This document shows positions 14,949 through 22,694 of a stretch of 23,181 nucleotides of DNA, piece by piece. Each line of letters starts with the position of its first letter. Positions within the stretch are counted from its first letter, which is position 1. This DNA is from an uncultured Actinomyces sp. (GTDB taxonomy: Bacteria > Actinomycetota > Actinomycetes > Actinomycetales > Actinomycetaceae), in the NCBI GenBank assembly GCA_938041695.1, contig CALISI010000002.1, positions 1 through 23,181 on the forward strand, written 5' to 3'. The position numbers and the translations under genes are program-made. The notes below the pieces were generated by a model. That model had not been told where the DNA came from. It saw only the letters and a list, made by a program, of their open reading frames with translations, and searched no databases.

Positions 14949-15506
14949 ATGCCCCGCGCTCTCATCATTGTCGACGTTCAGCCCACGTTCTGCGAAGGCG
15001 GTGCCCTCCCGGTGACGGGCGGTAACGCGATCGCCGAGGCCGTGGCCGCCTACGTGGACGCGCACCGCAACGAGTATCAGCTGATTGTGACCACGCAGGA
15101 TTGGCACATCGATCCGGGCGAGCACTTCTCGCAGACCCCGGATTTCGTGGACACGTGGCCCCCGCACGGCGTGGCCGGCACGGACGAGGCCGAGCTCCAC
15201 CCGGCACTCGCGAACGTGAACGCGGATGTCACGGTCAAGAAGGGCCAGTACAAGGCCGCCTACTCGGGCTTCGAGGGAACGACCGAGGATGGCAAGACGC
15301 TGGAGGAGGCACTGCGCGACGCCGGCATCACGGATGTGGACGTCGTGGGCCTGGCCGAGTCGCACTGCGTCGCGTCCACGGCTGTGGATGCTGTCCACGC
15401 CGGATTCCCGACGCGTGTCCTGCGCAAGCTGACCGCCCCCGTGACCGAGGAACTGGGCGCGGTGGCTCGCGAGTGGATGACGACGGAGGGCGTCTTGCTC
15501 GTCTGA
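14949..15506 (+). CDS. pncA: nicotinamidase (isochorismatase family)
   Basis: A 185-residue cytoplasmic amidohydrolase converting nicotinamide to nicotinate in NAD salvage; homologues also activate pyrazinamide. The catalytic triad is visible: Asp9 in LIIVDVQPTF, Lys98 in KKGQYKAAYSGFEG and Cys140 in AESHCVAST. The metal site is Asp51, His53 and His59 in QDWHIDPGEHFS, plus His73 in WPPHGVAGT. The spacing matches mycobacterial PncA (D8, K96, C138; D49, H51, H57, H71) with offsets of one or two residues. The start is ATG 14949 after GGGAGG at 14939-14944; the open frame upstream to 14898 is probably leader. It is a single gene facing the convergent rsmI, with 46 bases between their stops and no clear terminator. 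Confidence 0.93.
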   Translation: MPRALIIVDVQPTFCEGGALPVTGGNAIAEAVAAYVDAHRNEYQLIVTTQDWHIDPGEHFSQTPDFVDTWPPHGVAGTDEAELHPALANVNADVTVKKGQYKAAYSGFEGTTEDGKTLEEALRDAGITDVDVVGLAESHCVASTAVDAVHAGFPTRVLRKLTAPVTEELGAVAREWMTTEGVLLV

Positions 15507-15523
15507 GCGGATCCCCTGACGGC

Positions 15524-15557
15524 GCCCGGGCCTCGTCGCTGCCCAGGCCTCGTCACT
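15524..15557. repeat. 17-bp tandem duplication over the rsmI stop
   Basis: GCCCGGGCCTCGTCGCT (15524-15540) is followed immediately by GCCCAGGCCTCGTCACT (15541-15557), with two differences. The second copy runs into the last codons of rsmI (stop at 15553-15555). Confidence 0.75.
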
Positions 15558-16464
15558 TCGCGGCGAGGGCGGCCTTGTAGAGGTCGTTCTTGCGCGCACC
15601 CGTCGCCGCTGCCACCTCGGCGGCGGCGTCTTTGAGGCGCATTCCTTCCGCCGCGAGCGCGAGGACCGCGCCGACGTGGTCTTCGGCGCGCGCGCTGCGT
15701 TCGTATCCGGCGACGACGATCGTCACCTCGCCGAGGACGTCGTCGGCGCCCTCCGCGAGCTCCCCGAGGGGGCCGCGGCGCACCTCCTCGTAGTCTTTGG
15801 TGAGTTCACGGCACAGAGCGGCGCGCCGGTCTGTGCCGAAGACCTCGGCCATGCGCGCGAGAGTGGCTGCCGCGCGGCGCGGGGATTCGAAGAAGATGAG
15901 CGTGTGCGGGTCGGTGGCAAGGTCCTTCAGGTAGCGTGTGGCCTCGCCATCCTTGCGCGGCAGGAAGCCTTCGAAGGCGAAACGGTCGGAGGGCAGGCCG
16001 GACAACGCGAGGGCGACGAGCGGCGCAGAGGGACCGGGCAGGACGGACAGGGGAACGCCGGCTTCGATGGCGGCGCGAGCCAGTCGGAATCCCGGGTCGG
16101 AGACGGTGGGCATGCCCGCGTCGGAGACGAAGACGACGCGCGCCCCGCCCCTGGCGGCCTCGACGATACCCGAGGCCTTGTCAGCCTCGTTGTGGTCGTG
16201 CAGGGCGACGAGGCGTCCGCCCAGCGTGATGCCCAGGCGCGAGGCCAGGGCCAGGGCGCGGCGCGTGTCCTCGGCGGCGACGATGTCTGCCCCCTGCAAG
16301 GCTTCGACGACGCGCGGGGAAGCGTCGCGCACGTCACCGATGGGGGTGGCGGCCAGCAGGATCGACCCTCCCGGCTGACGGTAGGGTTCCCTTCCGCGCT
16401 GCGGATTCGGGGACGAGGCCTGGGCACTCCCAGCGGGTCGGGTCAGGTCGGTTGCGGCTTCCAT
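15553..16464 (-). CDS. rsmI: 16S rRNA (cytidine-1402-2'-O)-methyltransferase RsmI
   Basis: A 303-residue SAM-dependent tetrapyrrole-methylase-fold enzyme that methylates C1402 in the decoding centre of 16S rRNA. Family blocks in order: SILLAATPIGDVRDASPR, VAAEDTRRALALASRLGI, VFVSDAGMPTVSDPGFRL, VLPGPSAPLVALALSGLPSD and FFESPRR. The C-terminal region has LCRELTKDYEEVRRG and ends KNDLYKAALAAK. A 34-residue N-terminal extension precedes the conserved start, as in several actinobacterial homologues, so a later start cannot be excluded. ATG 16464 has no good ribosome-binding site; the transcript may be leaderless. It lies 12 bases downstream of the metal-transporter operon and may receive read-through from it. 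Confidence 0.95.
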   Translation of the reverse strand: MEAATDLTRPAGSAQASSPNPQRGREPYRQPGGSILLAATPIGDVRDASPRVVEALQGADIVAAEDTRRALALASRLGITLGGRLVALHDHNEADKASGIVEAARGGARVVFVSDAGMPTVSDPGFRLARAAIEAGVPLSVLPGPSAPLVALALSGLPSDRFAFEGFLPRKDGEATRYLKDLATDPHTLIFFESPRRAAATLARMAEVFGTDRRAALCRELTKDYEEVRRGPLGELAEGADDVLGEVTIVVAGYERSARAEDHVGAVLALAAEGMRLKDAAAEVAAATGARKNDLYKAALAAK

Positions 16465-16476
16465 GCCCGTATCGTC

Positions 16477-17334
16477 TCACTGCTTGTCCGCGCGCGCACG
16501 GCGCGACCCTTTCGATCCGGCCACCCACCCGGGCACGTGGGAAGCGAGGACGCAGGCGCCGCACAGGAGCGCGATGGTTCCGCCTGCGCTCAGGCGCGCC
16601 GGTACGGCGATGGCTAGTCCTGCGAGTCCGAGGAAGGCACCCAGGAGTGGGGAGCCAATGAGGAAGGATCGGGCGGAGGGGGCGATGGGTGCCAGGGTTG
16701 CTGCTGGGGCTGCGACGAGCGCGATTGACAGGATGGTTCCCACGGCGGGGATAGCCACGGTCACGGCGGTGAGGATGGCGGCCAGGATGATGAGTTCGTG
16801 GACGGTGATTCGCCGGGCGGCTGCCGGGTCCGAGGGGTCGAAGCAGTGGGCAATGAGGTGCCGGTGCCCGACGGTGACGACGGCGATGACGAGTGCCAGG
16901 GTGATGCCCGCCCAGGCGACGTCCGCGGGTGAAACGGTCATCACGGATCCGGTGAGGAAGGAGCTGACGGCCAGGGGCAGGGGCTTAAACCAGGTCGCCA
17001 GGAAGTAGCCGGCCGCGAATCCCGCCGTCAAGACGATGCCCGCGGCTCCCTGGCTGGAGATGCCGGCAATGGTGGCCAGTCGTCGCATGAGGATGACCAG
17101 GGGGATGGTGCCGAGGAAGGCACCGATGTACAGGGCTGCCGACATTCCAGCGTGGCCAAAGCCGAGTGCGGCGGCGATGACGACGCCGAGCACGGCCCCG
17201 GGGAAGGTGCCGTGGGTGACCGATTCGGCGAAGAAGATGCGCCGGTCGAGGTAGGCGAAGGCTCCGACGAGTCCGCTGAACGCTCCGATGAGTGTCACGT
17301 GGAGCGCAGGGTAGAGCAAAAGGGAAAGGATCAT
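16477..17334 (-). CDS. metal ABC transporter permease (ABC-3 family), second subunit
   Basis: A 285-residue inner-membrane permease with about eight to nine hydrophobic segments, of the ZnuB/MntB (ABC-3) family that imports zinc, manganese or iron. It opens MILSLLLYPALHVTLIGAFS and has the family pattern AESVTHGTFPGAVLGVV (about 37-53). The start is ATG 17334, which overlaps the stop of the preceding permease by four bases (ATGA), with GGAAGG seven bases upstream. The basic C-terminal tail is GSKGSRRARADKQ. With the neighbouring permease it presumably forms a heterodimeric pore; many systems use a homodimer of one gene, so two different subunits is a variant also known from Mn/Zn importers. 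Confidence 0.9.
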   Translation of the reverse strand: MILSLLLYPALHVTLIGAFSGLVGAFAYLDRRIFFAESVTHGTFPGAVLGVVIAAALGFGHAGMSAALYIGAFLGTIPLVILMRRLATIAGISSQGAAGIVLTAGFAAGYFLATWFKPLPLAVSSFLTGSVMTVSPADVAWAGITLALVIAVVTVGHRHLIAHCFDPSDPAAARRITVHELIILAAILTAVTVAIPAVGTILSIALVAAPAATLAPIAPSARSFLIGSPLLGAFLGLAGLAIAVPARLSAGGTIALLCGACVLASHVPGWVAGSKGSRRARADKQ

Positions 17335-18209
17335 TGTCGGCCTTCCACCGATGCGAGAGCTTCGCGCTCGCGGGGTGCGTCCCCTGTTGAGGACAGTGGA
17401 CCTCGGCGCTGAATGACGGGTCGCAGCGCGCACGCGAGGCCGAAGCAGGCGAGCACGCCCAGGGCGACGCACGCCTGCGGGGACAGGGGCCTGGGTCCGG
17501 GCACGAGGGCGACGGCGAATCCTCCCCAGCCGCCGACGAGCGCGCTGAGGGAGGCAAGGACTGCCATCGAACGCGTTCCCGCAGACAGGAGGCGACCGAA
17601 GGCACCGGGAACGATAAGGTATCCGACGACGAGGAGCACACCGACGGCGGTTGACGCCGCGACGACGATCGCGCCGAGGGCGGCATTGAAGATTGCGTCG
17701 ATGACGAGCGTGGACACTCCGGCCACCCGCGCGGCCTCCCGGTCGAAGGCGACCGCGATTTGCGCCCGCCACGTTGCGGCCAGGACGAGTCCTGCGGCGA
17801 CAAGCACAATGGCGCTGACCCACATGCGCGAGGTCGTGATGTCGAGGAGGCGACCAAACATGAGGGATTCGAGTTGCCCGGACATGTCGCCGATGCGCAG
17901 GGAGATGACGATGCCCAGGGAGAAAAAGGCGGTCAGGATGACGGCGGTCGTCGCTTCGGAGGAGTGTTGACGCCGCGAGGCCAGGGTCAGGGCGGCGGCA
18001 ACGCAGGCCGCGCACAGCGCCCCTCCGGGGATGATGGCTTCGCGCCCGCCGAGGGCCATGCCGACGACGATGCCGGGGAACACGCCGTGGACCATTGTTT
18101 CGGCACCAAATTCGGCTCGCCTGAGGTTCACGAGGGTTGAGGCTGGGCCGACCGCCAGGGCGAGGAGCCCGAGGACGATGATGGGGCGCACCAGGAAGGG
18201 GGCGATCAT
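17331..18209 (-). CDS. metal ABC transporter permease (ABC-3 family), first subunit
   Basis: A 292-residue permease with eight to nine hydrophobic segments. It starts MIAPFLVRPIIVLGLLALAV and contains LRRAEFGAETMVHGVFPGIV, the ABC-3 family block also seen in the second subunit. The MSGQLESLMFGRLLDI stretch is typical of the loop region of these permeases. The start is ATG 18209, whose last bases overlap the ATPase stop (ATGA), so translation is coupled; the longer open frame to 18335 lies inside the ATPase gene. The C-terminus beyond about residue 265 is a polar tail. Substrate choice cannot be read from the permease itself. Confidence 0.9.
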   Translation of the reverse strand: MIAPFLVRPIIVLGLLALAVGPASTLVNLRRAEFGAETMVHGVFPGIVVGMALGGREAIIPGGALCAACVAAALTLASRRQHSSEATTAVILTAFFSLGIVISLRIGDMSGQLESLMFGRLLDITTSRMWVSAIVLVAAGLVLAATWRAQIAVAFDREAARVAGVSTLVIDAIFNAALGAIVVAASTAVGVLLVVGYLIVPGAFGRLLSAGTRSMAVLASLSALVGGWGGFAVALVPGPRPLSPQACVALGVLACFGLACALRPVIQRRGPLSSTGDAPREREALASVEGRQ

Positions 18210-18922
18210 GACAGGGCCGCCACCGCTTCGTCTGCTCCGGATCCGTAGGCGCGCGCGAGGATGGAGGGGGATAGGGCGTCGGCGACGGGGCCGAGTGCGA
18301 TCTGCCGCGAGGCTAGGACGCAGGCGTGAGAACATACGTCACGCGCCAGGGATAGGTCGTGAGTGGAAACGATGACGCCGACGCCGCTGGCCGTTAGTTC
18401 GGCGATGAGGTGGGTGATGATGTCTCGGCTGGGGGCGTCGAGGCCGTTGAAGGGCTCGTCCATCATGACCAGCTCGGGACGCGCCACGAGGGCGCGCGCG
18501 ACGAGGACGCGCTGACGCTGCCCGCCGCTGAGGGTGCCGAAGCGGTGTGAGGCTTTTTCTGTCAGGTTGACTCGTTCGAGGGCGTCGGCGACCCGGGCTC
18601 GCATGTCTGCGCTGATGCGCCTGCCCCATCCGGCCTCGGAAATGAGTCCCATTGTGACCACTTCGGAGGCGTTGACCGGGAAGGTCAGGTCCAGGTCGGC
18701 GCTTTGAGGTACCAGGCCGATGCGCTCGGCGTCGACTCGGACGCTTCCGGACAGGATTGAGCATCCTCCGACGATACCTCGCATGAGGGTGGTCTTGCCG
18801 CCGCCGTTGGGGCCGACAAGGGCGAGGGCCTGGCCCCCGAACACGTCGAGGGTCAGGCCGGTCAGCGCCGGGGTATTTCCATACCCCAGCGCCGCGTCTC
18901 GGAAGGAGACGAGTGTCGTCAT
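18206..18922 (-). CDS. metal ABC transporter ATP-binding protein
   Basis: A 238-residue ABC ATPase energising the importer. Walker A is GPNGGGKTT (37-45), the Q-loop is in GLVPQSADLD, the signature is TLSGGQRQRVLVARAL, Walker B is LVMMDEPFNGLD, and the switch His is in VIVSTHDLSLARDV. The FPVNASEVVTMGL segment after the Q-loop is typical of ZnuC/MntB-type ATPases, which usually have FP or YPITV at this point. The start is ATG 18922, sharing one base with the stop of the binding-protein gene (TGATG), with AAGGA seven bases upstream. It is the second gene of the four-gene operon. Confidence 0.94.
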   Translation of the reverse strand: MTTLVSFRDAALGYGNTPALTGLTLDVFGGQALALVGPNGGGKTTLMRGIVGGCSILSGSVRVDAERIGLVPQSADLDLTFPVNASEVVTMGLISEAGWGRRISADMRARVADALERVNLTEKASHRFGTLSGGQRQRVLVARALVARPELVMMDEPFNGLDAPSRDIITHLIAELTASGVGVIVSTHDLSLARDVCSHACVLASRQIALGPVADALSPSILARAYGSGADEAVAALS

Positions 18923-20061
18923 CACTGGTCCTTCAGGTGCTCGGGCAGCTGCGGGACGGTGCCGCCCCACGCCTGGGTCACGGCGCGAACGTTGTGGATG
19001 ATCGAGCCGACGTAGGTGGCTCCCTCGGATCCGTCGGGGCCCAGCGAATCGCCGTACATGGCGTCCTCGCCCACGATGGGGGTCACACCGGCCGCGCGGG
19101 CGATCGCCTCAATGGACTTGGAGTTGTTGGAGTTTTCCGCAAAGAGCGCGACCGCGCCGGACTCCTTGACGGCCGCGACGGCCTTGGCGATGTGGTCGGC
19201 GGTGGCGTCCTGCTGTTCATTGAAGTCGGACAGGGCGGCGCCGATGAAGCGGATCCCGTAGTCCCTCGAGAAGTAGCCGAAGGCGTCGTGGGAAGTAAAA
19301 AGCACGCGCTGCCCCTCCGGCACAGTTTCGATCGCCTCGGCGGTCCATTGATCGAGGGCGTCGATGTCCTCCAGGTACGAGGCCGTGGCTGCATTGATCG
19401 ACGAGGCGGCGTCCGGCGCTGCGGCTGCAAGGCCAGCGCCGAGGTTGGCGACCTGGACGCGGGCGCCCTTCGGGGAGGTCCACACGTGCGGGTCGAAGCG
19501 GAATTCGGGCTCCTCGCCGGCCTCTTCGGGCGGGAACGGCCACGGGGCAACGTCGACGCGCTGGTTTCCGCGGTCGATCGTGTAGGGGGTCTGCGGGTCG
19601 GCCGCGCCGGGGTTGTCGACGTCGGAGGCGGTCAGGACGCCGGAGGTGACGACCATGCGCCCGTGGAAGCCGGAGGAGGCAACCGCGTCGTCCAGGAAGT
19701 GCTCGAGGTCGACGCCGGAGACGGCCATGACGTCAGCGTTGGCCAGGGCCGCGGTTTGAGCAGGGGTCATCTCGTGCTCGTGCGCGGAGGCGTTGGGGGC
19801 GAGCAGGCAGGTCAGGCTCATGGTGAGGGCGGCACCCTCAGGGGCGGCGCCCACGTGGCTGCTCTTTCCGGCTGCGTCGGTCTTGTCAAGGGAAATCTCG
19901 GAAGAATGAGCCGCGATCTGGGTGACGTAGTCGCAGATCTGCGTGGTTGTGGCGACGACTGTGAGGCCGTGTGCCGAGGAGGTGGGCGCGCACGCCGCTA
20001 GGGGCGTGAGGGCGAGGCCGAAGATGGCGAGTGCCGCGCGGCGGGTTGTTGAGGGAATCAT
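18922..20061 (-). CDS. zinc/manganese-type ABC transporter substrate-binding lipoprotein
   Basis: A 379-residue extracytoplasmic binding protein of cluster A-I (ZnuA/TroA/PsaA). It has a lipoprotein signal with basic TTRR, a hydrophobic core and lipobox LAAC (Cys24). Likely metal ligands are His94 or His96 in AHEHEMTP, His192 in FDPHVW, His258 in FTSHDAFGYF and Asp338 in MYGDSLG. The third ligand is His rather than the Glu of manganese-specific PsaA-type proteins, which favours zinc, but TroA-like promiscuity is possible. There is an acidic Pro-rich loop (about 174-189, WPFPPEEAGEEPEF) where ZnuA proteins often carry a His-rich loop. The start is the second of two adjacent ATGs (20064, 20061), with GGAG five bases upstream of the latter. 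First gene of the operon. Confidence 0.92.
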   Translation of the reverse strand: MIPSTTRRAALAIFGLALTPLAACAPTSSAHGLTVVATTTQICDYVTQIAAHSSEISLDKTDAAGKSSHVGAAPEGAALTMSLTCLLAPNASAHEHEMTPAQTAALANADVMAVSGVDLEHFLDDAVASSGFHGRMVVTSGVLTASDVDNPGAADPQTPYTIDRGNQRVDVAPWPFPPEEAGEEPEFRFDPHVWTSPKGARVQVANLGAGLAAAAPDAASSINAATASYLEDIDALDQWTAEAIETVPEGQRVLFTSHDAFGYFSRDYGIRFIGAALSDFNEQQDATADHIAKAVAAVKESGAVALFAENSNNSKSIEAIARAAGVTPIVGEDAMYGDSLGPDGSEGATYVGSIIHNVRAVTQAWGGTVPQLPEHLKDQ

Positions 20062-20079
20062 CATCGCTCCAACAGATTT

Positions 20080-20123
20080 TTCGGGTACCCGAACATTATA
20101 GAGCATTGCGAGAACAATTCTCA
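20080..20123 (-). promoter_or_regulatory. metal-transporter promoter with Fur/Zur-like box and second palindrome
   Basis: On the minus strand, TTGAGA and TATAAT are 18 bases apart, about 35 bases before the binding-protein start. A 7-1-7 inverted repeat, TGAGAAT-T-GTTCTCG (20123-20109), covers the -35 and spacer and resembles Fur-family (Zur) boxes. A perfect 14-bp palindrome, TTCGGGTACCCGAA (20080-20093), covers the expected transcription start. Two different operators on one promoter are suggested. Zur is preferred because of the genes controlled. Confidence 0.6.
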
Positions 20124-20198
20124 ACACCTGGCCGATGCACACCTCCCCGAACGCGCGAGCGAATGTGCACCGCGGTTCTTGTGCCTCGAGGAGGCCGC

Positions 20199-20204
20199 TA
20201 GACT
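20199..20204 (+). promoter_or_regulatory. -10 box of a probable leaderless pmt transcript
   Basis: TAGACT ends eight bases before the ATG at 20213, so transcription would begin at or next to the start codon. The GAGGAGG at 20188-20194 is about 18 bases from the ATG, too far to act as a ribosome-binding site. Confidence 0.5.
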
Positions 20205-20212
20205 CGGATGCG

Positions 20213-21955
20213 ATGGATACAGCGAACACACACGATGACACGATCGACGAGGCTACGCAGCCCTTCGAGCAGGGAACGACGGCCGACGCCTCTGTCGAGA
20301 AACAACATCCCGAGGCCCCTGACGACGGCTCGACGACCCCACCCACGTCCGGCCGCCCCCTTCCCCCACACCATCCGCGATGGTCGGATCGCCTGACCAC
20401 TCCGGCGGCCGGATGGGTCGCCACCGCGATTGCGACGATCCTCGCGGCCGCCATTAGGCTCCCCGGCCTCGATAATGTCCGCACGCTGATCTTCGACGAG
20501 ACCTATTACGTGAAGGACGCGTGGTCTCTCCTCACGCTGGGGTACGAGGGAACATGGGCCAAGGACGTCGACGCAGCATTCGCCACCGGCGACGTCTCCG
20601 GCCTGTCCACGGTGGGCGGTTACCCGGTGCACCCGCCCACGGGAAAGTGGCTGATCGCGCTGGGTATGAAGATTTTCGGTCAGGCAGACCCCGTCGGCTG
20701 GCGCATCGCCGCCGCCATCTGCGGCATCATCACCGTCTTCCTTCTGTGCCGACTGACCCAGAACCTTTTCCGCACGCCAGCACTGACGCTCCTGGCCGGC
20801 CTCTTCCTGGCGACCGACGGCATGGCGATCGTCATGAGCCGCACATCCATCCTCGACGGCTTCCTCACGATGTTCGCCCTGGCCGCGTTCCTGTGCGTCG
20901 CCAAGGACCAGGAAGCATCCCGGCCGCGACTATTGGCCAAGCTACGGGAATGGGACGGCCTGGGCGCGCCGAGGCAGGGGTGGCCCGACCTGCGCGCCTA
21001 CCTCACCCGCCAGGACCGACGCCCCTTCACAATCGGCCCGAATGCGGGCAACCGCCCATGGCTGCTCGCCGCGGGAGTCCTCGCAGGCCTCGCCTCCTCC
21101 GTGAAGTGGTCGGGCATCTACGCCCTCGCCTTCCTCGGCCTGTTTGTGGCCCTCCGCGAAGTCACGTGCCGCTGGCGCGCCGGTCACCCCTCCCCGATCC
21201 GCGGCGCCCTCCTCGCCGACATCTGGTGGGCATTCATCCTCATGGTTCCCACAGCGATCCTGACATACATCGCCTCGTGGTTCGGATGGTTTGCCCACCC
21301 CGCCGCGCACGGACACGGTCGATCAGGAATCCCCGGCTTTGCGGGCTCGCTCGCAGACCTGTGGCTCTATCACAAGGAAATGTGGACATTCCATAACGGG
21401 CTCAGCACCCCGCACACCTACCAGTCCAACCCCTACACGTGGCTCGCGCAGTACCGTGCGACCTCTTTCCACTGGGCGAACGGACCCGAGGTCACAGGAT
21501 GCACCTCTGGGAAGTGCACGACCGACATTGTCGCGCTCGGTAATCCGCTCCTGTGGTGGATTGGGATTGGCGCGCTCATTGTCGTCCTCTGGGCAACGGT
21601 GCGGTACCGCAACTGGCGAACCGGCGTCATCACGCTGGGCTACATCGCCCTCTACGTTCCCTGGCTCGCCTACGCACACCGCACGATCTTCACGTTCTAC
21701 ACCGTAGCCTTCGCGCCTTTCGTGGCACTCGCCGTCGCCTGGCTCATCGCCGTACTGGCGGGGTGGGTCACCGCCGACGGCCAGCCCCTCGCTGCCCCAC
21801 TTCCCCGCCGCACCGAGCTAACGGGCTGGGTGCTCGCGGCGGTCCTGACAGTCACGATCCTCGCGTGTGCGGCATACTTTATGCCCCTATGGCGCGCGGA
21901 CGTCGTGGACTACAGCTTCTGGCGCGCACACATGTGGCTCCCCTCGTGGATCTAG
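20213..21955 (+). CDS. pmt: polyprenyl-phosphate-mannose protein O-mannosyltransferase
   Basis: A 580-residue GT39-family membrane glycosyltransferase that adds mannose from a polyprenyl donor to Ser/Thr of exported proteins, as Rv1002c does in mycobacteria. The N-terminal 60 residues are polar and Pro-rich. The first membrane segment is followed by the catalytic acidic loop TLIFDETYYVKDAWS, then GGYPVHPPTGKWLI. About ten further hydrophobic segments follow. The conserved HNGLSTPHTYQSNPYTW lies in the large loop, and the C-terminus ends WLPSWI. There is no MIR domain, as usual in bacteria. The start is ATG 20213 (MDTANTHDD); the frame is open upstream to 20135, but a leaderless promoter abuts this ATG. 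The Thr/Pro-rich exported tails encoded at 2628-5051 are plausible substrates (inference). Confidence 0.94.
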   Translation: MDTANTHDDTIDEATQPFEQGTTADASVEKQHPEAPDDGSTTPPTSGRPLPPHHPRWSDRLTTPAAGWVATAIATILAAAIRLPGLDNVRTLIFDETYYVKDAWSLLTLGYEGTWAKDVDAAFATGDVSGLSTVGGYPVHPPTGKWLIALGMKIFGQADPVGWRIAAAICGIITVFLLCRLTQNLFRTPALTLLAGLFLATDGMAIVMSRTSILDGFLTMFALAAFLCVAKDQEASRPRLLAKLREWDGLGAPRQGWPDLRAYLTRQDRRPFTIGPNAGNRPWLLAAGVLAGLASSVKWSGIYALAFLGLFVALREVTCRWRAGHPSPIRGALLADIWWAFILMVPTAILTYIASWFGWFAHPAAHGHGRSGIPGFAGSLADLWLYHKEMWTFHNGLSTPHTYQSNPYTWLAQYRATSFHWANGPEVTGCTSGKCTTDIVALGNPLLWWIGIGALIVVLWATVRYRNWRTGVITLGYIALYVPWLAYAHRTIFTFYTVAFAPFVALAVAWLIAVLAGWVTADGQPLAAPLPRRTELTGWVLAAVLTVTILACAAYFMPLWRADVVDYSFWRAHMWLPSWI

Positions 21956-21981
21956 TGACGCGCCAGTGACGCCGTCAAGAA

Positions 21982-22023
21982 AAAGGGTGGGGCCCGGCAG
22001 TTAGCTGCCGGGCCCCACCCTTT
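21982..22023. terminator. bidirectional intrinsic terminator
   Basis: A perfect 19-bp stem (21982-22000 with 22005-22023) with a TTAG loop, between the convergent pmt and FMN-reductase genes. On the minus strand the stem runs into TTTTTCTT, a canonical U-run; on the plus strand only TTT follows. It shares the GGGTGGG/CCCACCC outer stem with the hairpins at 5079 and 9080. Confidence 0.9.
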
Positions 22024-22133
22024 CATCCTAAACGCCACCCCATCTCGACCGCGCATTCAACCACTCATGCCAAAGCACGACGCCAATAAGCCGACACCGC
22101 GTAACACCGTGGAAAGCCGCTCAGGAAGCCTTC

Positions 22134-22658
22134 TCAGGCGAGCGATGCAAGGAGCTCGCGGATCTGCGCGCTCAGCTCGTCAGAGGGCTGGAAAACGCCT
22201 TCCTGGAAGTCAGAGCCAAGGTTGATGCCAACCTGCTCGTCGCGAACGTCGGCACCGAAGGTCGACAGGATCTCACGCAGATGCGCGAGGGGCTTGACAG
22301 CGCCGTACCACGAGTAACCGACGAGACCAACGGCCTTCTCCTTCAGCGTGGCCGGGGGCAGGTAGTCGATAGCGTTCTTCAGAACCGCGGACACCGAATG
22401 GTTGTACTCAGGGGTCACGAAAAGAACGGCGTCGTTCGCCTCGATGTTCGTGCGCAGACGAACAGCCTCGGGCAGCTTGGGAGCCTGCATCGACGGGGGA
22501 ATCTCCTCCGCGAAAAGCGGCAGCTGGTAGTCACGCAGATCGAAGAAGACGGTGGAGACGCCGTCGAGCTGACGCGCCTGCTCCTCAATCCAACGAACGA
22601 CCTGCTCACCGGCGCGGCCGGGACGCACAGAGCCAAGAACGATAGCAACGGAAGCCAT
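22134..22658 (-). CDS. NAD(P)H-dependent FMN reductase family protein
   Basis: A 174-residue flavodoxin-fold protein. The phosphate-binding loop of FMN is GSVRPGRAGEQV (9-20), and the flavin-contacting motif is TPEYNHSVSAVLKNAIDYL (about 82-100). GLVGYSWYGAVKPLAHLREIL follows in the C-terminal part. The family (PF03358) includes azo-, quinone and chromate reductases and FMN reductases; the exact electron acceptor cannot be read from sequence. The start is ATG 22658 with AGAGGA six bases upstream. It is a single-gene unit with its own promoter and the terminator at 21982-22023. An inverted repeat in its leader could occlude the ribosome-binding site. Confidence 0.9.
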   Translation of the reverse strand: MASVAIVLGSVRPGRAGEQVVRWIEEQARQLDGVSTVFFDLRDYQLPLFAEEIPPSMQAPKLPEAVRLRTNIEANDAVLFVTPEYNHSVSAVLKNAIDYLPPATLKEKAVGLVGYSWYGAVKPLAHLREILSTFGADVRDEQVGINLGSDFQEGVFQPSDELSAQIRELLASLA

Positions 22659-22690
22659 GATGTTTCCTCTCAGAGTCTTATTGAAACATC
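22659..22690 (-). promoter_or_regulatory. leader hairpin next to the FMN reductase start
   Basis: GATGTTTC and GAAACATC (plus-strand arms 22659-22666 and 22683-22690) form a perfect 8-bp inverted repeat. In the mRNA the 3' arm GAAACATC ends at the ATG and includes part of the AGAGGAAA ribosome-binding site, so folding would hinder translation. As DNA, it could instead be an operator. Confidence 0.55.
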
Positions 22691-22694
22691 AACT

